Origin: Cerioporus squamosus
Taxonomy: Eukaryota; Basidiomycota; Agaricomycetes; Polyporales; Polyporaceae
Direction of reading: 5' to 3'
Assembly (NCBI GenBank): GCA_022592435.1
Contig: JABYQS010000434.1
Location: forward strand, 1-22,790
Length of the DNA: 22,790 bases
Position numbers and translations under genes: made by a program. Position 1 is the stretch's first letter. Each line of letters opens with the position of its first letter. The notes beneath the pieces are model-generated. The model had not been told where the DNA came from. It saw only the letters and a program-made list of their open reading frames with translations, and did not search any database. Of this stretch, positions 7,754 through 16,721 are shown one piece after another.

Positions 7754-10392
7754 ATGTCGGCGCACAAGTCCGAGGTCCCAACCAACGAGGAACAGCATGT
7801 GGTCCACAAGTCGAACCTGGAGGACTTTGAGAGGGAAGGATACGTCCGCTATCCTTTTCTGCTTTCGTATCGCGAGGTGAAGCTGCTAGGCATCGCGGGG
7901 GTACGTCCGTCCACCACCTGTCACACGACCACCTCTCATGTCTCCGTCTCGCCCCGTACAGGTTGGCTTCTTCCTGGATGGTGCGTGCGATGCTTTTGCC
8001 AGTCGTTTGCAATTGTTCTGACCAGCCTGAAGCCTATGATTTGTTCATCATCAACGTATGTCGCCTCTTCCTCGTCCAGAGCGCTTCCGTCTCTGACCGC
8101 GAACCACTCATAGCCCGTCGCCACCATGCTTCAGTACCGTTTGTACGGAGGCCAGCCGCTACCGCCAAACCTCGAGGGCTTCGTCAAGGCCGGAGCGAAC
8201 ATTGGCAGTGTGATCGGGCAGTTTGCGTTCGGTACGTCCTCTTTACCTGGGTCCCATGTCTTCCGGCGCGCGTGTGAAGGATACTCGGGCCGGGGAAGCT
8301 CGTCGGACGCTTTCTCACTATCTGTGAAGATCTGCGCTGGTTGCGGCCGAGCTCTGAGATGTGGTGCGGAGTTCGTTGGGTCGGCTTGAATGCCTGAGGA
8401 AGTCCGTCGGACGGTCCCATGATTTTCCAGGAACCTATGGTCCCGTGGCTGACCTGCGACTTGCATGAGTTGTGGTGCCGAGTTCGCTTGGCGTATGCTT
8501 GTGGCACCCTTCTGCTGCTCGTGGCCGCTTGGCCACTTACTGGTTGCCTCTTGAGGCCGGTCATTGCACTATGTCCCGGCTGCAAGGCAACGACGAAGGA
8601 GCGGAGACAGCGTGGCATAACACATCCGAGCAATCCAGATGGCTAGAAACTATTGCCTCCGGATCGTCGGTGGTGGGAAGAACCTGCAATGGTAGAGCGT
8701 CCTTTGCAGCTGCCGAGCACATGGTCAACATACATACGGTCCGTGGAAACTGACTAGTTGCTCTTCAGGTTATTCGGCCGACTACTTCGGTCGAAAAGCT
8801 GTCTGTGAGTACACCAGAGTATACACAACGGAGGGACCGACGTGTTAACCTCGTTTCAGACGGCAAGGAGCTCATGCTGATCATCTTCGCCACCATCGGA
8901 ACCATCTGCGACCCAACCGGCGCTATCTCCCCCGCGGGTTCGCTCATCTGGCTCGGAGTCTGGCGTATAATCCTTGGAATTGGTATCGGCGGCGACTATC
9001 CCATGTCCGCATCCGTCGCGACCGACCGCTCCAACCTCGCCCGCCGCGGAACCCTCCTCGGGTACATCTTCGCGAACCAGGGCTGGGGCTCCTTCGTCGG
9101 CAGTCTGGCGACCATCATCGTGCTCCTGTGCTACAAGCAGACGATGGAGGTCGACGGCCACACGAGCAAGGTTGACGGAGGTATGCACGATTTCAGTTCA
9201 CGCTAGAATAGACGCTCACCACCGCATAGTCTGGCGCATCCTGGTCGGGCTCTCTCTCGTCCCTGCGTTCGGCACGCTTTACCAGCGTCTCACTCTCCCC
9301 GAGTCAACACGTTACACCGAGGCGCGGAAAACAGCGCAGCGCGTCCACGACGAGGAGGCGATCGAGGAGCTCAAGAAGAAGGCGAACGCGGACCCCGCTG
9401 TGTCTGAGAAGCCCGTCCCATCGGAACACAGCTCATCGGGAGAAGGCACGCACACGCCCACGGAGGCTGAGACCGCGACGGCTGCGTCTAAGACCAAAGC
9501 CAAGGAGCTCGCGCAGGCGAAGAAGGGCCACTTTAAGGACTTCTTCGCGTACTTCTCCGAGTGGCGCCACCTGAAGGTGCTGCTCGGGACGTGTGTGTGC
9601 TGGTTCCTGCTCGACATCGCGTTCTACGGCGTGAATCTGAACCAGAACGTCGTGCTCGAGCAAATCGGGTTCGATGGCAGCGAGGGCTCGCCGTGGAACC
9701 GGCTGTTCAAGATCGGCATTGGCAACTTGATCGTCACCGCGCTCGGTTTCGTTCCTGGGTACTATGTTTCCATCCTCACGATCGAGAAGCTCGGCCGGAA
9801 GTGGATTCAGATCCAGGGCTTCCTCCTAGCCGCCCTCTTCCGTGAGTATTCCCTTCCTGCTGACCTTACGATGCGGAGTTGCTGACTGTATGCGCGCGCC
9901 GTAGTCGGAATCCTCGCTGGCAAGTTCCACACGCTCAGCACGCCCGCGTTCATCGTGTGCTTCGCCTTCCTCCAGTTCTTCTTCAACTTCGGCGCAAACA
10001 TGTACGTGCTCTCTCCTTCCATACTTCTTGATGTTGACCGCTATATGCTTTTGCAGGACGACGTACTGCTATCCCGCCGAGGTCTTCCCCACACGCTTCC
10101 GTGCGTCGGCACACGGCATGTCCGCCGCATGCGGCAAGGCCGGCGCCATCATCTCCGCGCTCGCGTTCAACAGCCTGTCAAAATCGATCGGCACGCCTGC
10201 GGTTCTCTGGAGTGCGTATACATCCCTTGTGTATTTTAGGAGATGACTGTGCTGATGAGCAACTTTGCAGTCTTCTTCGCGTGCTGTATCGCTGGCGCGG
10301 GCTTCACCCTCCTCCTGCCCGAGGTGCGCGGCCGCGACCCCGACATCATCTACGAGCAGGAGCTCCGCGAACACGAGCATGCGCGGCATTGA
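7754..10392 (+). CDS. PHO84: PHO84-type inorganic phosphate:H+ symporter (major facilitator superfamily)
   Basis: This plasma-membrane transporter should take up phosphate with protons. Ten exons join in frame to 549 residues: 7754-7900, 7962-7980, 8033-8055, 8114-8231, 8769-8804, 8860-9180, 9230-9841, 9905-10001, 10057-10211 and 10271-10392. Key positions match those known from the structure of the fungal PiPT family member: the LDAYD acidic pair in TM1 (D55, D58), GGDYP (D160, Y161), ANQGWG (Q188), WFLLD (W346, D350), FGANMTTYCYP (N457) and CGKAGA (K485). A charged, Ser/Thr/Ala/Lys-rich cytoplasmic loop spans about residues 250-325 between the two six-helix halves. Length is normal for the family. 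The start is the first in-frame ATG, followed by a short hydrophilic N terminus. Introns are 49-63 nt except intron 4 (8232-8768, 537 nt). Intron 2 ends in AAG rather than a pyrimidine-AG. The gene appears intact and is convergent with the P450. Confidence 0.95.
8360..8486 (+). repeat. Imperfect direct repeat inside the long intron of the phosphate transporter
   Basis: TGTGGTGCGGAGTTCG (8360-8375) recurs as TGTGGTGCCGAGTTCG (8471-8486), 15 of 16 identical and 111 bases apart. The bases before each copy (CTGCG...TTGC) are also loosely alike. This suggests that part of the oversized intron arose by a local duplication. Confidence 0.55.
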
Positions 10393-10866
10393 AGACGCTC
10401 CTACGGGCAGCTGGGTGCGGAAAACGCGTCGGATGTAGCGGTAGTTGAACATATAGAGAGAAGGAATCTGTCTGTCCGATCTGAAGGGACTTTGTATAAT
10501 CTACTCACATGTACATCCTTTCTGTGCTCTTGCTTACGAACCTGAAACGATATCATTGCAACAAACAACAAACCGCGTGCGACGGCGCGGTGGCGGATGG
10601 AGCTGTTATGTCGGTGTGTGGTTCTCTGTCACGGCAAACACAATATGTACGAGCCTAACAAGCGACTACGGTGGGAGCGGGGCAGCGGCACTGCAGGGCG
10701 AGATGATCATCAGCTGCGAGGCACACGTCCAGAGAACAGGTGTTATACGGACAACTACTCGGCGAGGTCACGACCCATCGTCCTCGCCCTTGCTCCCCGG
10801 ACCGTTCACATGAGACCTCGCTTCGAAGGTGTATCCAGGCACCTCAGGATGGCTGCGAAGGACAGA
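10393..10866. other. Intergenic stretch between convergent transporter and P450 genes
   Basis: 474 bases between two stop codons, so it should contain both 3' UTRs. AT-richer sequence with A-rich runs just after the transporter stop (10490-10570) may be polyadenylation sequence. I see no gene. Confidence 0.6.
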
Positions 10867-12921
10867 TCATGCGTGAGCGAGCGACATCGTATATACGCGT
10901 GCATCGTGTGGCACGCACGTTAAAAACCCTTCCTTCATCCGCACCTCCTCGCTCGACGGCAGGTTCGGCCTCCCGCGTTCGTCCAGCCCGGGCTTGATCG
11001 TCAGCGCATGCAGCACGGACGCGACGGTGATGAACAGCGAGGCCTCGCCGAAGTGCATTCCCGGGCATATCCTGCGTGCGCGTGCCAGTGAGCATGACAC
11101 CTCTCCACCACTGTCCAGAGCAAAAATCAAGCAACTCGAACGCACCTGCGGCCGAATCCGAACGCATATGCCTGCGGGCTGAGGATGTCTCTGTTCGGCT
11201 GACCGTCCTTCAGGAAGCGTTCGGGCATGAACTCGTCAGGGTCGACGTAGTGTTCCTTGCTACGGCCAATCGCCCTGAACAGGTTAAGTACGCGGTGTCT
11301 TCAGTACGTGGAAGAGTGAGCTGAGAAGCGCGCACTTACCATGCATTCGTGAGAACAAGGGTGCCTTTCGGGATGAAGTACCCGTTGTACTCGTCGTCTT
11401 GCATCAACCTGTGCGGGACGCCGAAGTGGGCGGTGGGCATCCATCGCAGACACTCGTTGACGACCGCCTCGGTGTAGGGCAGCGCTGGCCGGTCGCTGAG
11501 GAGTGGAAGACGGCAGGGGCCGACTACGGCGTCGAGCTCCGCTTGAGCGCGGCGCTGGACGTCGGGATAGAGGGCCATCGCATATAAGAAGGTGAAGAAC
11601 GTCGCCGTGACCTGGGGATGGCGAAAGAGGAAGCTCAGCTTGCGATGAACGAGGTTGAATGTCTCTGATTATACTCGCCGTCTCAATGGCACCTGTAACG
11701 TTGCGCCGCGTGTATGAGCACACAGTCTGCGGTTCACTGCCAGTGCAGCCACGCACCGAGATAAGCGACACCGCATACATCCCTGGCTAGTGCCTCTTCG
11801 TGGTCGGGGAGTCGACCCTCACTCGAGGCTTCGTCGAGTATCGTCGTGAGGATACATGGCTGGGTGTCGCCACGGCGCTGGACGAGAGACGAGTTGAGCA
11901 TGAGTGTCACATTGAGGAACAAAGGTGGACGGACGAACAATGCTGTCAAGCGCTGCGTTAAACGGTGTGTTACGCATCTTCTGGATCAAGACACTCCATT
12001 CAGCTGCCTTGCGCTTGAAGCTCATGCCAGGAAGCCAGGCAGGAAGGTGTCTGATGAACGGGAAGACTTCGACGAGGAACTTTCCCGGAGTGTATGCTCC
12101 CTTGATGATGCGCATGGCTTCATCCGCCATGACGAGGTACCTATCGTTCGGAGACGAGATTTTGATGCCATACACTGCAGAGAATATGGTCGAGCCAAAG
12201 GCGCTGCGTCGAGAGGAGGCAAAGCGTGGATTGCATCAGCTTTACACAACTAGTGAACGACGGTTGTGGATCGCACGTACAATTCCACATTGTCAGAATA
12301 CTTCTCTGGCGCAGAGAGAAGCAGCCGGACAAGTTTCCGAGCCCCAGCTTCTTGCGCATATGCATAGTCTCGGATCGCGGTCGCGCTGAAGAACTCGTGG
12401 AATCTTTTCCTTCGTTGGCGCCACAAGTCAGTGTATCCACTATAGGGGATGAGCCAGTCCCCCCTTATGCTATTGTGGCGAATGCGATGATTGGAAAGGT
12501 GAGCAATCATAGAACGGGGCCAAGAGACCATAGAGCACTCACAGGCTTGCCATGACGAGGCTCGGCCTGTCCGAGTACCTAGATGAACGCCTATCTAGGA
12601 GCTCAGATGCACCTGCGTACGTCCCCAGAACGACGATGGATTGCATGACCGCATCCAGATATACCACATCGCCTGTGGTACTCTTACGTGAGGTCAGAGT
12701 GGAGGAGATGATAGCAAGACGCACGCACCGTACTTGTCGGCAAGTGCCTGGTAGTCCGCGAAACACAGCTTGCGGGGTATGTCGAGTATGTTGCCGATTA
12801 TCGGGAGGGGTGGAGGCCCAGGAGGTAGCCGCGAACGTCGAGTGCGATGTCTCCACAGAACGGAGAGCACGGCGACCGTCAGTACAGCGGCCGTCAGGGC
12901 TCCTACGGAGGGTGTTACCAT
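10867..12921 (-). CDS. Cytochrome P450 monooxygenase, membrane-anchored fungal microsomal type
   Basis: This is a heme-thiolate oxidase expected in the ER with a P450 reductase partner. Nine exons join in frame to 505 residues: 12921-12729, 12672-12543, 12469-12281, 12203-11939, 11877-11757, 11692-11679, 11611-11340, 11274-11146 and 11071-10867. The protein starts with a hydrophobic anchor (about residues 5-22) and a Pro-rich hinge (PPGPPPLPIIGN). It then shows WRQRRK (helix C), the I-helix core GAIET (residues 300-304, E303-T304 in the usual Asp/Glu-Thr position), ExxR as ECLR (E357-R360), PERF (412-415) and the heme loop FGFGRRICPGMHF with ligand C440. All key residues are present and the length is normal. 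The exon carrying GAIET is only 14 nt and is followed by a GC-AG intron (ACG^GCGAGT). The CYP family and substrate cannot be named from sequence alone. It looks functional. Confidence 0.93.
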
Positions 12922-14242
12922 GGCTGTGGTAAGTACCTCGCTGGGGTACTAGATGCGGGCCAAGACTCACTTTATCTGCAGCGGTAGCAGTAAGTACTTG
13001 GGGGATGCATCCTGCAGTGAGCCGAACGCGCCAGCAGCTGCCAGTACTGTCACACAGAACTCGGAATGGTTCCTAGTATTCCCTCGCGCCCAACTGACAT
13101 GTCGAGGAGGAGCTCTGCAAAGATCCCACCGTCGATCCGGGCCCAGCGGGTGTATGGACGGGCAATCATCGAACTTTGGTCGTGGTTTCGTGCAGAGTGG
13201 ACGCCCGGACTCTGCGGCCGAGCTCCTCATAAGCGCCTTGGCTACTAGTAGTGACTACGAGGTCCACCGTCACGTCGTACTCAGGAACGTTCTCACCTTC
13301 ACCCTCCTACACTTTCCTAACCAAAGTACGAATTACTATGCCTCATTGTCCTCGTTACGAAGCTGGAGAGTCCTCATGGCCAAGTGCTCCGCCTTCAGCG
13401 GTTGCGTCACGGTGTTGAACTTGCTTGAAGTATCGTCGCATGCCAGTGGTCGCGACGTCAACACACAGCTCGTCAGCATTGGTTGGTACAGCGATCCAAA
13501 CGGCAAAGGTATTTGATCTTCTGCAGGGTTCCCGCGCTGAGCTAACTCACCTCAACGTTTATGAGGTCAAGATCCTCGCTCTGCCACGCGGCCTTCATCT
13601 ATGTCGAATCCAGAAGATATGGCCACGGATCCGTCTCATCGCATGGTCGCGGCGCAAACGAACACACCTTTGTGCCAGGACATCTTTGGCTACGCTTGAT
13701 TTGCTCCTCAAGACTGCACGGTTGACCATAACAGTGGCTACCAACGACTTCAGGACCTCTCCCCTAACGCGAGCTCTCGCGGTCGGTGACGGATCGGCTC
13801 CACAGTCTTGCCTGAGTAACGGTCGCTACCCAAGCCTTAATTGCGCTTCTGACACTAGAGTGCCAGGCCTTGCCACTGGGCGACATGTCGCTCCGAGTGG
13901 CAGCGTTGCGGATGTCCAGCGCCGGTCATGGTGGTTCACGCTGGGCGTGTCAACTTGCTCGTTTCCTATCCGTCCACGATACCCGATGATACTCATGCAA
14001 AGGAAACGCCTCAACTTGCTCTTTGCAGCGTATTCACAATTTCAATTGTTGGGTAAGTCCATCTTTAGTTCCGCTTTGCCGCGCTTTGTCTCACAGTCTC
14101 ACTTTGACCTGGACGGCTATATCTGTCCGCCAGGTGGTGTGCTCGTGGTTTTCATCCGCGCAACTCGAAATCATCGCCGTATCGCCCTGCTGAAGGTCAT
14201 GTCCTGTCGTCGGCTCGCTGACCACAGCCTTCCCAAGCATGA
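12922..14242. other. Gene-free stretch between divergent P450 and homeodomain genes
   Basis: About 1.3 kb that should include the P450 promoter and the upstream region, and perhaps first exon, of the first homeodomain gene. A 324-codon open frame at 13425-14399 (+) has no recognisable domain, and its 3' part overlaps the better-supported homeodomain frame. One or more short 5' exons of the homeodomain gene may hide in the last few hundred bases, but I could not choose one. Confidence 0.45.
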
Positions 14243-15091
14243 CGCTCCTCCTCCGATCACACCAGCCTCAACCACCATAGCGCGTTTACGAGTAGTTCGG
14301 CCAGAAATCACGTCGTCAATTCTGCACCTCAGCAACTGCTCTCTACCTCCTTTCCCTCTCCCGGACCTATCACGGCTTCGCCTCAAGGAATATGCATAGA
14401 AAGGTTCCGGTCTCGTTCGGTACAGGACGATAGAGCCCGTCCAGCTCCTGACTCAGATGATTCACTGGACGCAGAGCTCTTCGGTGTGGATCCGTCCCCT
14501 TTGAGAACCCCTCCCCGAGTCGCTCTATCGCAGCCTCCTCGGACAATGTTGACCGCACCAGGATTGCCCGCAGATCCCGAGGCTATTCTATGGGACTTCT
14601 ACCGCACACGAAGCACAAAGCCGAACTACGACGAACGGGTTGAGCTCTCCAAAGCCACAGGGTGGCTGACAGAGACGATCGCTCAGTGGTGCGTCCTCTC
14701 ACTCCATTACGCGTACCGCTCACTCGGCGCGGAACTGACTTGCATAACGCCGTGCAGGTTCACAACGAAGAGGTATCACGGGGATCCAGGCTCACCTCCC
14801 GCTTCCCCATCCAAGATGGGTTCTCCGAAGGCCGCGAGAAAGCCGCGCACGACCCTATCTCGAGAACAGATCAAGACATTGGAGGCAGCGTTCGAGCGGG
14901 ACGCCCACCCCGACGCCGAGGACCGTGCCCGACTCGCTGCCGAGCTAGCTGTACCGTCAGAAGCAGTGTATAACTGGTATGTGCCCTGTATGTTTTGACG
15001 CTATATGTGGCCGTTGAGCGTTGCGGCGCTTGCTAGGTTCCGGCACAGGCGGGCGAAGGACAAGAGATCGTCGGCGCGCTTGAGATCATAG
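14243..15091 (+). CDS. Double-homeodomain protein, tandem paralog 1
   Basis: This is a putative nuclear DNA-binding protein. Supported exons are an open frame ending at 14688 (open from 14243; a likely acceptor TAG lies at 14278-14280), then 14758-14976 and 15037-15091. The N-terminal part is Ser/Pro-rich and disordered. Module 1 (EAILWDFYRT...ETIAQW^FTTKRYHG) resembles helices 1-3 of a homeodomain. Module 2 (RKPRTTLSREQIKTLEAAF...EAVYNW^FRHRRAKDK) is a full-length homeodomain with R5, L16, F20, W48, F49 and R53 in the expected places. Position 51 is Thr in module 1 and His in module 2, where nearly all homeodomains have Asn. Both introns (69 and 60 nt) split the Trp48 codon as TG^G. No in-frame ATG precedes module 1 except one close to it, so a 5' exon is probably missing from this model. 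The next gene is a same-strand paralog. Confidence 0.75.
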
Positions 15092-15562
15092 CCGACGAAG
15101 TTTGCGTACCGCGGTGGGAGGACGTGCAAGGCATTCAACAGGGATGGAAACACCTTCATAGGAAAGTAGACATCGCTATTGCCCAGTTGAGTGGTTTGAA
15201 CATCGAGCTTCCACCCTGACGGACAGCCAACCCAGCAGAGGCGCATACAGCATGCACCAGTGAACCATCATCCTAGCGATACTTGCTCGACAAATGTTTT
15301 CCCATGTAGATCATGGCTCACTCGGATCATAGTAATGGAATAAGTCAATGCTACGCAGCAGGTCAAAGCGGAAGCCTTTGCGACTTCCATATTCAGTCCG
15401 ACGCTTGGACACTCTGCAGATGAGTGACTCCTTCGCATTGGCATCGTCGTGTTGATCAGCGCACAGAGTATATAAGCCGATCTCCAGTGGATAGAGGGTG
15501 GGCAGAACTGCGCTGCATCCTTGAGCCAGAGCTGCCTGTCCTCTCGCTTTGTCCCGTAGACT
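15092..15562. other. Spacer between the two homeodomain genes
   Basis: 471 bases holding the 3' end of the first homeodomain gene and the promoter of the second. A TATA box is visible (separate entry). No other gene is supported. Confidence 0.6.
15469..15476 (+). promoter_or_regulatory. TATA box of the second homeodomain gene
   Basis: TATATAAG lies 86 bases before the first ATG of the second homeodomain gene (15563). The spacing leaves room for a transcription start about 30 bases downstream and a 5' UTR of roughly 55-60 bases. It supports that ATG as the start. Confidence 0.6.
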
Positions 15563-16431
15563 ATGTCTTCGAGCCCGCATCTCCGTACAACCACTAGCCC
15601 GGCAAGTCCCCTCATTCCAATGTCGAGCGCGACAAGTCGTGTTATGTTCGCAGAAGAAGCTACGTCTTCGTCGTCTCACGGCAGTCATGGCTCATCGGCT
15701 CCGGAAGCCACCGCTCCTCGTGCCAGACCTCCGAACCCTATGCGCATCGAGAACCTCTTGAGTGGACCACAGGGGCCGCGCCCGAACTACATAGTGGACA
15801 AGCGCACGGGATATTGGCTGCCTTTCATTCCCGAGGTGCATGCGGAGACTCCGCATCCCTGCCCGGCCAAGTTGAACCTTCCGGCAATTCACCAACGCTT
15901 CATGCTGCTCTTCCCGCTGCGAGACCATCTCGAGTCAAGACGCACAGCGCAGACGTCGCAACGCTCGCGGACTTCTATCGTAAGCAGAGCAAGAACCCAA
16001 GCTACGAAGAACGTAAGCAGCTCTCCAGGGCCACAGGAAAGCCACTTGATGAGATCGCAACATGGTACGCCTCAAGGTCCTGTCACCCTGACGATTCCTA
16101 CGTGTCGCTAATGTGAGCATAACACTAGGTTCAAAACTAAGCGACATCACGATTTGGTCGGAAAAGATACTTTGCCCAAGAATACTCGGAAGAAGCCTAC
16201 CAAATTCACTGAAGGGCAGCTGAAGAGACTCGAGTTGGCGTTCCAGAAGAACACCCGTCCGGACACGGGCGAACGCTACCAGCTTGCATGCGAGCTTGGT
16301 GTGGATTGTGAGGCGGTCAAGACTTGGTGTGTGAATGCATCGTCCATCTTGGACCGAGACGAGCATGGTCCCTGATGCTAACTGTTCACTTTGATCACAG
16401 GTTTGAAAACAGACGGCGGCGCAAGCAGTAA
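15563..16431 (+). CDS. Double-homeodomain protein, tandem paralog 2
   Basis: This is a putative homeodomain transcription factor and paralog of the preceding gene. The ATG at 15563 opens a Ser/Thr/Pro-rich N terminus with a MRIENLLSG motif. Module 1 (SADVATLADFYRKQ...DEIATW^FKTKRHHD) and module 2 (RKKPTKFTEGQLKRLELAF...EAVKTW^FENRRRRKQ-stop) align with those of paralog 1. Module 2 has the canonical W48-F49-x-N51-x-R53, while module 1 has Thr at 51. Exons 16129-16326 and 16401-16431 and the end of the module-1 exon (16064) are firm; both introns (64 and 74 nt) split the Trp codon TG^G. The ATG frame and the module-1 frame differ. A tentative intron 15836-15939 (donor GTGCAT, acceptor AAG) joins them into about 208 residues, but this join is weak. 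The basic C terminus could serve as a nuclear localisation signal. Confidence 0.78.
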
Positions 16432-16721
16432 CGGGTTCGCGGCCGACCGGACGGGAGTATTACACCTGCACGGTCCCTGTGCAAGAGATATGCATAGTGT
16501 TGAGCAGCAGATCTCTGCGAGTTCTGTGCGCTAGCTAATATCGTGGGTATAGTAGTCCCTGCTCCTACTGTCGTACGGTCAGCCGTCATGAATACGACTC
16601 AGCTCAACAAGTAAGTTCAAGGACTCACATATCCTACTTGGAAGTGCGCTTCTTCCAAATCCGCGAGAAGATTCTACTTCGTCTCTTCTTCCCCGTTTTC
16701 GTGTGTTCATGCCCCGATCTA
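16432..16721. other. Short spacer between convergent homeodomain and HET genes
   Basis: About 290 bases between the two stop codons. A minus-strand frame here (16634-16828) ends in a very basic stretch and could be an alternative 3' exon of the HET gene. Nothing else is recognisable. Confidence 0.5.

Noticed and set aside
8232..8768. snoRNA hosted in the long transporter intron
   Set aside because: No convincing C box (RTGATGA) and D box (CTGA) pair with closing stem, nor an H/ACA layout, could be found by eye.
7754..12921. Secondary-metabolite cluster around the P450
   Set aside because: No polyketide synthase, peptide synthetase, terpene cyclase or prenyltransferase is present, and the neighbouring transporter is a phosphate symporter rather than an efflux pump.
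13425..14399. 324-codon plus-strand open frame upstream of the homeodomain genes
   Set aside because: No domain or family motif, random-looking composition, and its end overlaps the better-supported homeodomain frame. Treated as chance.
14243..16431. Mating-type (A/HD) locus
   Set aside because: Mating HD loci carry divergent HD1/HD2 genes with one homeodomain each, usually near a mitochondrial intermediate peptidase gene. Here both genes are co-directional with two modules each and that peptidase is absent.
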